Shown piece after piece: positions 1 through 6,894 of a DNA stretch of 34,860 nt (its first letter is position 1; every line of letters begins with the position of its first letter). This DNA is from Bacteroidota bacterium. Lineage in GTDB: Bacteria; Bacteroidota; Bacteroidia; Chitinophagales; Chitinophagaceae. Below the pieces are notes generated by a model. It did not search any database, was not told where the DNA came from, and saw nothing but the letters and a program-made list of their open reading frames with translations. The stretch is taken from NCBI GenBank assembly GCA_018267585.1, contig JAFDYE010000469.1, forward strand, positions 1 to 34,860, given 5' to 3'. A program made the position numbers and the translations under genes.

Positions 1-200
1 GGTTTGATCTTGTGGATGGCGCTTTTTAGAACCCTGGGGTCTCCCCCGTCGAAACTGGTTTTTATTTTTTGCACAAATTCGTCGTATTCGAGCAGGACAT
101 CTGTAAATGTCTCTTCGATCATTACATAATCACCTGCATATAAGTCGATTATGTATTGGCCATTGACGGCCTCGCTAAAGACGAAACGCTTGCCGGACAT
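1..200 (-). CDS. Hpt-domain phosphotransfer protein, N-terminal part (runs off window start)
   Basis: Sixty-six codons are visible on the minus strand from an ATG at 198-200; the C-terminus lies outside the window. The visible segment is acidic and helical, containing LYAGDYVMIEETF and ending in AIHKIK with His63. This resembles the first half of Bacteroidota Hpt proteins, in which the His of an HKIKP-type motif accepts phosphate from a response-regulator Asp. An in-frame TGA lies 14 codons upstream of the ATG. A TTG at 231-233 is the only other start I see. The gene is divergent from the hybrid histidine kinase at 306, so the two probably share a phosphorelay. The call rests on a short segment and on pattern memory of the family, without an alignment. 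Confidence 0.6.
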   Translation of the reverse strand, partial: MSGKRFVFSEAVNGQYIIDLYAGDYVMIEETFTDVLLEYDEFVQKIKTSFDGGDPRVLKSAIHKIK

Positions 201-305
201 AGGATGTGTTATGCGGTCGAATGGGATATACAACGGGGGTCAAAATAATTTATTGCCTTCGAACGTTCACGTAAAGGGATGTAAAAAAACCCTTATTCGA
301 ATCCT

Positions 306-2438
306 GTGAGCAACCCATTCGTACTTATTCAATCCTTCTATGAGGACATCGTCTATTCCGGCCTCCGGGAAGACTATACCCCATCGAAAAAGAAAAAGAC
401 GATCCGGTTCAACCAATTCATCCTGCTCATCCTCATCGCCCACTTCGTCTGTGTTATCTCCTACTTCTTTTATGGTCTTTATATCAGCGCGCTGATCAAT
501 CTTTCGGCCGCCTATGTCTTTATTATCGCCTATCACCTCAACCTGAGGAGGAAATACCAGCTCGCAAGGCTGGTGTCTATCGTAAACCTGAATCTTTACC
601 TGGTGATCATGAACTATATGGAAGGACTAAAGGCAGGGGAATACCTGTTCTTCTTTCCGTACTTCCTGATCATGACCTTTATCATCAGCTTCAGGAAGAA
701 TTTTATCGAGCTTGGTTTCGCTTACCTGGTAACGATGGTATCCCTTCTCTTCTGTTTTTACGCCTGTCCCCAGGAGAACCACTACCAGGTGCATATCGTG
801 AACATGTTCGAAAGACTCTATGACAGCAACCTGGTTCTTTCCCTGTTGCTGACCACCTTCTTTTCCTACGCGATCGTCCGGATCAACCGCAACAACGAGG
901 AGGCGATCCTCAAGGAAAAGCAGTTCGTGGATACCATCTACAATACTTCACTGGATGGCGTCTTTATCCTGGACGCAGAAAGACTGGCCATTACCGACTG
1001 TAATAATCGCGCGCTCGAGCTGCTGGAGATAGACGACAAGAAGCAGATCGTCGGCGCGCCTATGGAAAGCCTTTTTACAAAGGAGCATATACAATTATTC
1101 AGGGGCATCAAGGGCAGCCCGGGTGATGAACGCCTCAACAGCTGGCAGGGCGAGCTATCGCTCACGTCCCGAAAGGACAATACTGTATTCGCTTTTGTGA
1201 ATGTGGTCGCCTTTTTCGAAGACTTCCGCCATTTCTGGAAGATCAGCATCCTGGACATTTCCGAGATAAAGATGACCCAGTTCGAGCTGATGAAGGCCAA
1301 ACAAAAGGCGGAGTCCGCCTCCAGGGCGAAGTCGCGGTTCCTCTCGAATATGAGCCACGAGCTGCGTACCCCGCTGAACGGCATCATTGGCGCCTCCCAT
1401 CTCCTGCTGCAGGAGCAGTACCTGGAAGACCAGCGGTCCCACTTCGAGATACTCAAATTCTCCTCTGAGCATATGATGACCCTGATCAATGAGATCCTGG
1501 ATTTCAACAAGATCGAGTCCGGCCGGTTCGAGCTGGAGAACGTACCCGTCAATATGCGTGCGTTCCTGAGAAAATTGGAGACCCAGTTCTCCGTCCAGGC
1601 GCATACCAAGGGACTCTTATTCATGGTGGATATCGACGAGAATCTGGAGGTGGAATACCTTACTGATGAGACCCGGCTCAACCAGGTGCTCAGCAACCTG
1701 CTGTCCAACGCCATTAAGTTCACCCAGAAAGGGGGTATTACCCTTGGCGCAAGAAAACTCTCCTCGTCCAGCAAAAAATCCATAATACAGTTCATGGTGC
1801 AGGATACGGGTATCGGCATCCCGGCGCACAAACAGCAGGAGGTCTTCGATAGTTTTACCCAGGCAGATACGGATACCACCCGGAAATATGGGGGCACCGG
1901 TCTGGGTCTCGCCATCAGCAAGAAGCTGGTGAGTCTTTTCGCCGGCGAACTTATGCTGAACAGCGAGGAAGGGAAGGGCAGCACCTTTTATTTCAGCCTC
2001 GAGCTGGAGATCAACGAGAACGCAAAGCTCTATATCAATAACGAGAAGGTCAAGCAGCTGCCCGCATTCGAGCGGCTGCGGGTTCTGGTGGCCGAGGATA
2101 ATTTTGTCAACATGTCCGTCGCGCGTAAGTTCCTCACCAAATGGGGTATCGAGGTACACGAGGCTGTCAACGGGTTGGAGGCGGTGGAGAAGTTCAGGCG
2201 GGGTAGCTTCGACCTGGTGCTGATCGACCTGGAAATGCCCGAGATGGACGGGATCACGGCGCTGGCGGAGATCAGGAAGATGCAGCCGGCCGTACCGGCC
2301 ATCGCGTTCACAGCGGCCGTATACGAGGATATGCGTATAGACCTTATAAAGAAAGGGTTCATGGAAGTGGTGCCGAAGCCTTTCCGGCCGGAAGACCTGC
2401 ACAACAAGATACAGAAGCTCGTCGCGAACCGCGCATGA
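306..2438 (+). CDS. Membrane hybrid sensor histidine kinase with C-terminal receiver domain
   Basis: This 710-residue protein starts with GTG; an in-frame TAA at 282-284 leaves no upstream ATG, and the next internal ATG would remove membrane segments. About six hydrophobic helices occupy residues 35-195. A PAS-like region (about 205-325) follows, then a HisKA helix with SHELRTPLNG, where His351 is the predicted autophosphorylation site. The HATPase region has an N box (NLLSNAIKF, Asn468), a G1 box (DTGIGIP) and a G2 box (GGTGLGLAI). The C-terminal receiver domain (about 595-705) has the acidic pair AEDN, phospho-acceptor Asp641 in LIDLEMPEMDG, and a late Lys in PKPF. It is therefore a complete His-Asp hybrid kinase in the inner membrane. 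The divergent Hpt gene is a natural next relay step. The signal sensed and a DNA-binding partner are not evident. Confidence 0.93.
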   Translation: MSNPFVLIQSFYEDIVYSGLREDYTPSKKKKTIRFNQFILLILIAHFVCVISYFFYGLYISALINLSAAYVFIIAYHLNLRRKYQLARLVSIVNLNLYLVIMNYMEGLKAGEYLFFFPYFLIMTFIISFRKNFIELGFAYLVTMVSLLFCFYACPQENHYQVHIVNMFERLYDSNLVLSLLLTTFFSYAIVRINRNNEEAILKEKQFVDTIYNTSLDGVFILDAERLAITDCNNRALELLEIDDKKQIVGAPMESLFTKEHIQLFRGIKGSPGDERLNSWQGELSLTSRKDNTVFAFVNVVAFFEDFRHFWKISILDISEIKMTQFELMKAKQKAESASRAKSRFLSNMSHELRTPLNGIIGASHLLLQEQYLEDQRSHFEILKFSSEHMMTLINEILDFNKIESGRFELENVPVNMRAFLRKLETQFSVQAHTKGLLFMVDIDENLEVEYLTDETRLNQVLSNLLSNAIKFTQKGGITLGARKLSSSSKKSIIQFMVQDTGIGIPAHKQQEVFDSFTQADTDTTRKYGGTGLGLAISKKLVSLFAGELMLNSEEGKGSTFYFSLELEINENAKLYINNEKVKQLPAFERLRVLVAEDNFVNMSVARKFLTKWGIEVHEAVNGLEAVEKFRRGSFDLVLIDLEMPEMDGITALAEIRKMQPAVPAIAFTAAVYEDMRIDLIKKGFMEVVPKPFRPEDLHNKIQKLVANRA

Positions 2439-2530
2439 TCTCTGCGGTGCCAGCCGATCGAAGGCCGAAATCCGCCGGAGTTCGCGTTAATATTGCCGGC
2501 AAAAAAAACTTGCACGATTTTTTAAAATTT

Positions 2531-2563
2531 CTTGCCAGGAAGTAAAAAAGATTTTTAAATTTG
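2531..2563 (+). promoter_or_regulatory. Predicted Bacteroidota sigma promoter
   Basis: A TTG element at 2532-2534 is followed, after 21 bases, by TAAATTTG at 2556-2563. The latter matches the Bacteroidota -7 consensus TAnnTTTG exactly, and the spacing fits the usual 19-21. Transcription would begin near 2570, in an intergenic region with no large ORF for about 450 bases. The surrounding A/T-rich tract is also promoter-like. No transcript data were available. Confidence 0.6.
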
Positions 2564-2569
2564 TAGAGT

Positions 2570-2725
2570 TCCAAAGCACGAGTATATGCTACGACAGTCT
2601 ACACATACGCTTAGTATTTCCGGGTATAACCCGACTAAGGTGTGTATATCCACGGGGCAAAGTGCTGCTTAACTTTAAAAAAAGATCCAGCATATAAAAA
2701 GCCCCGCCGACCAGCGGGGTTTTTT
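2570..2725 (+). ncRNA. Candidate structured RNA (6S-like, Y-RNA-like or attenuator leader)
   Basis: The segment runs from the predicted promoter to an intrinsic terminator, about 155 nt. Complementary segments seen by eye are TATATGCT 2583-2590 with AGCATATA 2689-2696, TACACA 2600-2605 with TGTGTA 2641-2646, CTTAGT 2610-2615 with ACTAAG 2634-2639, and CGGGT 2621-2625 with ACCCG 2629-2633. Together they make a long interrupted hairpin with a large asymmetric internal bulge, a shape reminiscent of 6S RNA. AGCAC 2575-2579 can also pair with GTGCT 2662-2666, which would form a pseudoknot or an alternative fold. CGGGGC 2653-2658 can pair with GCCCCG 2701-2706 and so compete with the terminator stem. 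The family is not identified. No tRNA-like T-loop of the YrlA kind was found. Confidence 0.5.
2696..2725 (+). terminator. Intrinsic terminator
   Basis: Stem CCCCGC 2702-2707 pairs with GCGGGG 2714-2719 around a six-base loop. It is preceded by an A run and followed by six T residues at 2720-2725. It ends the candidate structured RNA and may also stop read-through from the histidine kinase gene. Confidence 0.85.
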
Positions 2726-2766
2726 CTTGGTCGGATTCGTTCTGACCGGTCCGCGAGAGCAGAGAT

Positions 2767-2889
2767 ATGCGTATGAAAACCACAAATCAATTAACCCACA
2801 CGGTGGGACGAAAGAAAAAGCAATTTCTCATTACGCTGGCGAAGCGTGAAGAGGCAAACTATTGCCCGGGACCGGGCTATATCGAATGA
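2767..2889 (+). CDS. Candidate small basic protein, 40 aa
   Basis: An ATG at 2767 opens a 40-codon frame ending in TGA at 2887-2889, with a second in-frame ATG at codon 3 (2773). The product has a basic centre (GRKKKQ, then KRE) and ends in NYCPGPGYIE. A purine-rich GAGAGCAGAG stretch precedes the start, although it is not a clean Shine-Dalgarno site. The stop is 30 nt before a strong intrinsic terminator, so the frame sits in a plausible transcription unit between two terminators. I do not recognise the family, and a frame of this length can arise by chance. Confidence 0.4.
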   Translation: MRMKTTNQLTHTVGRKKKQFLITLAKREEANYCPGPGYIE

Positions 2890-2919
2890 TAGTGACCATT
2901 ACGGACATTATACAGGAGA

Positions 2920-2947
2920 CCCGGTCGGCAACGACCGGGTTTTTTTA
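2920..2947 (+). terminator. Strong intrinsic terminator with GNRA-type loop
   Basis: Eight-base stem CCCGGTCG 2920-2927 pairs with CGACCGGG 2932-2939 around loop GCAA, followed by seven or more T residues from 2940. It separates the upstream small ORF and RNA from the TROVE gene that starts 70 nt further on. Confidence 0.9.
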
Positions 2948-3016
2948 TAAGAATTCCTGGAAGGGATACGCAGGAACGACAATCGGTTCTATAATAATAA
3001 AAGATGGGAGGTAGCC

Positions 3017-4564
3017 ATGAAATTCAATTTTAGCCTGAAAAAAAGACAAGCAGCCGGCGCCCGCTATGCTTTTGTAAAGGCAGGAATGCCGGAGATGAAG
3101 GGTGGATTGGGGATAACGGGAATGAAGGCTGGAATGCCGGATGCGAAGTGGGAATTGTATACCAGCCTGCTGTCTGCTGCCGTGATCGCTCATTCGGACC
3201 GGCCTCATGAATCTTTGTCCGCGGTCCGCGAGGGTATCCGCAGTAATGACCTGGAGTTTCTGACCGGTCTCTCCCTGTATTTGCAGCAGCAAAAGAACAT
3301 TGGTCATCTGGCTTTCCTTTTGACTGCCGAGCTGGCGGCCCTGCGGGGCGATGATGAGCGGGCGGCGCTGCTGGTGAGCCAGGTCATTCGTCAGGTCACG
3401 GAAGTGCCTGTGTGGTTGGGTTATTTCGCTATTGCTGCCGGCGGACGAAAACCCGGGCGGGCTATAAGAAAAGTCCTCGCGGAACTGCTCAATCATTTGG
3501 AAGAGTACTCTTTTAGCCGGTATAGTAAGGAGGTACACAGCGGTATCCGCCAGGCCCTGGTGCTCATCCGTCCCAGGCCAGCGGGGCCCGAACAGAAGGC
3601 CCTGTTCTCGAAGATTCTTCGCGATCAGTTGGTGCTCCGGCCGACCTGGGAGCAGGAATGGCATTCGCTTCATCATCAACACTATGACAGTCCTGAACAG
3701 CGCCAGGTGATCCTGCGCGATAAGTGGAAGGAGGGCATCTCTTCTTTCCGGATAGGATATACGGCTCTGCTGGATAACCTGCAGCCCATGCTGTGCGCGG
3801 GGGTCAGCGGGAAGGTGCTTAAGCTGGCGGCGGCCTATCTCGGCAATGCGGCGGCGGTGACGAGGACGGAACACTCCCCGCTGAAAATGCTGGAAGTGTA
3901 CCGGGGATTGCGGCGGATGGACCACGGCGGAGCCGGGATGCTGTGTGAAGCACTGGAGCAGGCCGTCCTTCATAGTAGCTGGAGCCGCTCGGATTTCGGC
4001 AGGGGATCGGTATCGGTTATAGCCATGGATGTCAGCAACAGCATGAGGCGCCCGGTTAGCGCCGGGTCGCGGGTTTTGCGGTTCGACATAGCGCCATTGC
4101 TGGCGATGCTGTGGAAGAGCAGGGGGGAAAAGGTGATTACCGGTATCGTCGGCAACACCTGGAAGCCCGTAGAGTTACCCGACGGTCCGGTGCTGCTGTC
4201 GACTGACGAGCTCCGACAGAGGGAAGGTGAGGCCGGGTATGCGATCAACGCCCACCTGGTAATTGAGGATCTCGTGCGGAAGCAGCAGGTTGTCGACAAA
4301 GTGCTGGTCTTTACGGATACCCGCCTGTGGGATAACAGGGCTTACAACCAGGGGGTGGGCGCAAATCTGGGAGATTGGTGGAGGCATTACAGGTCCTCCA
4401 TATCGCCGTATGCAAGACTATACTTGTTCGACCTTGCCGGGTATGGGGGAAAGCCGCTGGAAATTCCCGAGAATGGCGTGTCCTTATTGTCGGGGTGGAA
4501 CGAGCGGATTTTTGACGTCCTTGCAGCCCTGGACAGCGGACTGCCTGTCATCGAACTGTCATGA
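3017..4564 (+). CDS. TROVE-domain protein (Ro60/Rsr-like RNA-binding protein)
   Basis: This 515-residue protein is close in length to Ro60 (538 in human). The N-terminal helical region (about 45-320) carries recognisable TROVE landmarks: NHLEEYSFSRYSK, an ALVLIRPRP segment, a Trp-centred TWEQEW, and WKEGISSFRIGYTALLDNL before a leucine-rich helix. The C-terminal half is a von Willebrand A fold with the MIDAS-like DVSNS (Asp338, Ser340, Ser342) and a later FTD (Asp434). The usual mid-domain MIDAS Thr is not obvious. Ro proteins are cytoplasmic rings that bind Y RNAs and misfolded or structured RNAs and work with exonucleases. GGGAGG at 3006-3011 is a good ribosome site five bases before the ATG. 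The gene lies next to a candidate structured RNA. The family call is by motif; the RNA partner is inferred. Confidence 0.82.
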   Translation: MKFNFSLKKRQAAGARYAFVKAGMPEMKGGLGITGMKAGMPDAKWELYTSLLSAAVIAHSDRPHESLSAVREGIRSNDLEFLTGLSLYLQQQKNIGHLAFLLTAELAALRGDDERAALLVSQVIRQVTEVPVWLGYFAIAAGGRKPGRAIRKVLAELLNHLEEYSFSRYSKEVHSGIRQALVLIRPRPAGPEQKALFSKILRDQLVLRPTWEQEWHSLHHQHYDSPEQRQVILRDKWKEGISSFRIGYTALLDNLQPMLCAGVSGKVLKLAAAYLGNAAAVTRTEHSPLKMLEVYRGLRRMDHGGAGMLCEALEQAVLHSSWSRSDFGRGSVSVIAMDVSNSMRRPVSAGSRVLRFDIAPLLAMLWKSRGEKVITGIVGNTWKPVELPDGPVLLSTDELRQREGEAGYAINAHLVIEDLVRKQQVVDKVLVFTDTRLWDNRAYNQGVGANLGDWWRHYRSSISPYARLYLFDLAGYGGKPLEIPENGVSLLSGWNERIFDVLAALDSGLPVIELS

Positions 4565-4572
4565 TAAAAGCC

Positions 4573-4594
4573 CGCCCGGTTTCGTCCCCGGGCG
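4573..4594. terminator. GC-rich hairpin after the TROVE gene, possible weak terminator
   Basis: CGCCCGG 4573-4579 pairs perfectly with CCGGGCG 4588-4594 around an eight-base loop, nine bases after the TROVE stop codon. No T run follows on the + strand; on the - strand the stem is followed by CTTTT. It could be an mRNA 3' end stabiliser or a weak terminator. Confidence 0.35.
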
Positions 4595-4660
4595 ATCTCA
4601 AAATAAATAGAGGGAAGTTGACGATTTTGACTAACTTAACGGTTCAAACAGTCAATATTC

Positions 4661-5209
4661 ATGGAGCCCGCATCGTGGCTTGCGCGATTTAGCCGTCTAC
4701 GGCAGTTATTCTGGTTGTTTTTCCTGCTTACCATTGCTTACATGATCTGGGTAAGAAATTTCCTCGCCCCCCTAACCTCCGGGGAGATCGTCCAGTTCGA
4801 AATAGCCAAGACGACCGAAAAGGCCCGGATAATCATGGATCACTGGAAGGATAGCGGCAAGTACGAGCAAGGCATTAGGACGACCTATTTTGCCTATGTG
4901 TTCATGTTCCTCTATACCGTCGCCATCGCCCTGGGCTGTCGCTTTGTCTCCCTTTGCACAAGGAATGAGATCATGATCAAGGGTGGCAAGGGTTTTGCCT
5001 GGCTGATCCTGCTGGCGACCGCCTGCGACGCGGTCGAGAATACAGCGCTTTCCAGGATACTGCAAGGACACATCTCCCAGTTGAATGTGACGATCGCCTA
5101 CAATCTGGCGAGGGTCAAGTTTTCGATCGTTATCGTCTGCATTCTGTTCATGATCGCCTGTTTCATTTATTGGGGGATCGACAGGCTGGCGGGAGAAAAG
5201 GTCAAATAA
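4661..5209 (+). CDS. Four-helix integral membrane protein of unknown function
   Basis: This 182-residue protein has four predicted transmembrane helices at about 16-36, 74-97, 109-128 and 150-172, with short polar loops and a basic C-terminal tail. The loop between helices 1 and 2 (about 37-73) is longest and is amphipathic. I see no signal peptide separate from helix 1, no catalytic motif and no family I can name. It begins 96 nt after the TROVE gene and ends before the export operon leader, so its link to either is unclear. The first ATG (4661) fits, since helix 1 begins shortly after it. Confidence 0.75.
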   Translation: MEPASWLARFSRLRQLFWLFFLLTIAYMIWVRNFLAPLTSGEIVQFEIAKTTEKARIIMDHWKDSGKYEQGIRTTYFAYVFMFLYTVAIALGCRFVSLCTRNEIMIKGGKGFAWLILLATACDAVENTALSRILQGHISQLNVTIAYNLARVKFSIVIVCILFMIACFIYWGIDRLAGEKVK

Positions 5210-5233
5210 ATAAATGTTTTATATCAGAATGCC

Positions 5234-5241
5234 TATATTTG
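5234..5241 (+). promoter_or_regulatory. Possible -7 box for the polysaccharide operon
   Basis: TATATTTG matches the TAnnTTTG consensus, but no TTG element sits 19-21 bases upstream (a TTTT at 5217-5220 is too close). If used, transcription would begin near 5247 and leave an untranslated leader of about 260 nt before the NusG-like gene. Such long leaders are known for UpxY-controlled capsule operons of Bacteroides. Confidence 0.3.
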
Positions 5242-5398
5242 TGCGGGTTGCGGATGGCAAAAAATTCTTGCCAGATTGCAATAAATCAAGCAGTTAACAG
5301 TTTTTGAGTTTTTAAATCCAAAATGGAAAAATCTTATTATCCTGGGAGGGACGCGTTTTCGATTTTAAGGCCAATTATAATATATTAAAAGGTATGAG

Positions 5399-5416
5399 GA
5401 GTAATTATGGTTACTC
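5399..5416 (+). promoter_or_regulatory. Leader hairpin over a Shine-Dalgarno-like site and ATG
   Basis: GAGTAA 5399-5404 pairs with TTACTC 5411-5416, leaving a six-base loop. The stem takes in part of an AGGAG (5397-5401) and the ATG at 5407-5409 spans loop and stem. Folding would hinder translation of the tiny leader ORF starting there. The role is inferred only. Confidence 0.3.
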
Positions 5417-5463
5417 GCTTGTGCCTTTTTCTGTTAGGGAGCGCATCTAATATAAAGCATTAA
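5407..5463 (+). CDS. Candidate 18-aa leader peptide
   Basis: An ATG at 5407, five bases after AGGAG (5397-5401), opens the frame MVTRLCLFLLGSASNIKH and ends at TAA 5461-5463, 45 nt before the NusG-like start. It lies within the 299-nt gap 5210-5508, in which I see no larger gene. The peptide is hydrophobic and has no run of a single amino acid that would suggest classical attenuation. It may be chance. Confidence 0.25.
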   Translation: MVTRLCLFLLGSASNIKH

Positions 5464-5508
5464 AAGTCAATTAGTCACAAAAAAAATTGGGACTTAGGAG
5501 GCGAAGCT

Positions 5509-6033
5509 ATGTCTGTGGATAACAACTATTGGTACGCTGTATATACAAAGCCCCGCTGGGAGAAGAAGGTGTCATCCCTTCTTACCGAAAGGGGTATAGA
5601 GGCCTATTGTCCCCTAAACAGGACGCGGAAAAGATGGAGCGACCGGATGAAGTGGGTGGAGGAGCCGCTTTTTAAGTCCTATGTGTTTGTCAATATCAGT
5701 ATCGATGTGGTTCAGCCGGAAGTGCGGTTGACGAGCGGGGTGCTCAATTTTGTCTACTGGATGGGCAAGCCCGCAAAGATCATGCAGGCAGATATCGACA
5801 GGATCAAGCGCTTCCTCAACGAATACGAAAACGTGGCAGCAGAACCTCTGGAGCTGAAGCCCGGTGATGCCGTTCTCATCACCAGCGGCGCTCTTATGGA
5901 AAAGGCAGGGAAGGTCGTGAAGCGATCCGGCAATACCGTCACCATTACAATAGACAGTCTGGGATATAGCTTAACGGCAACGGTGGACAAACGCCATGTC
6001 GTTAAACGTGCCAGTAGCATGCAATATTCCTGA
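5509..6033 (+). CDS. NusG-family transcription antiterminator (UpxY type)
   Basis: This 174-residue protein opens with YWYAVYTKPRWEKKVSSLL, the beginning of a NusG N-terminal (NGN) domain that binds RNA polymerase. The domain continues through EPLFKSYVFVNI to about residue 105. A KOW-like beta-barrel follows at about 118-165 (ELKPGDAVLITSG, then GKVVKRSGNTVTI). In Bacteroides the UpxY proteins are encoded first in capsule operons and prevent premature termination in the long leader of their own operon. The position here, first gene after a 299-nt leader and just before the export genes, matches that role. AGGAGG at 5496-5501 gives a clear ribosome site for the ATG at 5509. Confidence 0.93.
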   Translation: MSVDNNYWYAVYTKPRWEKKVSSLLTERGIEAYCPLNRTRKRWSDRMKWVEEPLFKSYVFVNISIDVVQPEVRLTSGVLNFVYWMGKPAKIMQADIDRIKRFLNEYENVAAEPLELKPGDAVLITSGALMEKAGKVVKRSGNTVTITIDSLGYSLTATVDKRHVVKRASSMQYS

Positions 6034-6071
6034 ATAATTTAAAAGCCAACCATTTGGCCCTTTCTTTTAAA

Positions 6072-6887
6072 ATGCTTAATCCTTTTTTCCGGTTTTTGTT
6101 TTTTACGGGTTTGGCGGCAGTGGCGATGACGTCCTGCACCAATACGCGGCGTCTGCAGTACATGCAGGGCAGCTTCGACACGGCTGCGTTGTCACAATAC
6201 GTCATCCCGGAGCCGGTGATACAGCAAAACGATCTGTTGAGTATTACGGTATACAGTGACAACCCGGCGGCTACGGCCATTTATAATCAGCCGGTCGGCA
6301 TGAGCGGGATGACTCCTTCGGCGACCACCCCGACCGCATCCGCAGGTGCGAGTTCCGGCAGCACTGCTTCGTCGCCCGGCTACCTCGTCGACATGGAGGG
6401 CAATATTCAATTCCAGGGCATTGGCACTCTTCATGTGGAGGGTCTTACCAAAGAGGGCTTAAAGGAGAAATTGGACAGCACCCTCAAGAATTACCTGACA
6501 AATCCTCGGTATGCCATCCGGTTCCTCAATTTTAAAATTACAGTGATCGGGGATGTTGCGCATCCGTCCGTCTATTCCATCCCAGCGGAGCGCGTGAATC
6601 TTCTCGAAGCGCTGGGGCTTGCCGGCGACCTGACTGTTACCGCCAGGCGGGACAATCTGCTGGTCATACGGGAACAAAATGGCAAGCGCGAGTTCGGACG
6701 CGTCGACCTTACCCGTCCTGATATTTTTAAGTCGCCTTTTTTCCAGCTGCGCCAGAACGACGTGATATATGTAGACCTGACAAAGAATAAAGCTGCTGCT
6801 GCTGACCAGAGCACACTGCGGACCATTACTATCGCCACCAGCATCGTATCTACGATCGCCATTTTAATTACCGTCCTAAAGCGATAA
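6072..6887 (+). CDS. Wza-like polysaccharide export outer-membrane lipoprotein
   Basis: From the ATG at 6072 the product is 271 residues. A TTG at 6054 could add six residues but would weaken the signal peptide. Residues 1-22 form a lipoprotein signal ending in AMTSC, with Cys22 the likely lipidated residue. A poly-export domain follows (about 50-160), interrupted by a Ser/Thr/Ala-rich loop near 85-105. It contains NDLLSITVYSDNP, a Bacteroidota form of the family signature. An SLBB-type domain (about 160-240) contains KITVIGDVAHPSVYSIP. A hydrophobic C-terminal helix (about 245-268) probably spans the outer membrane, as in Wza. The gene is seven bases upstream of the tyrosine kinase gene, the usual Wza/Wzc pairing, and should form the export channel. 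Confidence 0.92.
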   Translation: MLNPFFRFLFFTGLAAVAMTSCTNTRRLQYMQGSFDTAALSQYVIPEPVIQQNDLLSITVYSDNPAATAIYNQPVGMSGMTPSATTPTASAGASSGSTASSPGYLVDMEGNIQFQGIGTLHVEGLTKEGLKEKLDSTLKNYLTNPRYAIRFLNFKITVIGDVAHPSVYSIPAERVNLLEALGLAGDLTVTARRDNLLVIREQNGKREFGRVDLTRPDIFKSPFFQLRQNDVIYVDLTKNKAAAADQSTLRTITIATSIVSTIAILITVLKR

Positions 6888-6894
6888 AAAATCC

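Noticed and set aside
938-1984. Long open frame on the minus strand inside the histidine kinase gene
   Set aside because: It lies wholly antisense to a kinase gene with clear domains, shows a low-complexity Ser/Arg-rich translation and has no recognisable motif.
2466-2512. Possible terminator right after the histidine kinase gene
   Set aside because: The CCGG-type inverted repeat is imperfect and is followed by A residues instead of T on the + strand.
2439-3016. YrlA-type tRNA-like domain
   Set aside because: No GTTCRA-type T-loop with flanking stem could be found; the nearest match, GTTCCAA, breaks the consensus.
2945-3973. Long open frame on the minus strand across the TROVE gene
   Set aside because: It is antisense to a gene with clear family motifs and its translation has no fold-like features.
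5323-5388. 21-codon frame in the operon leader
   Set aside because: It has no ribosome site and no distinctive sequence; the 5407 frame is a better candidate.
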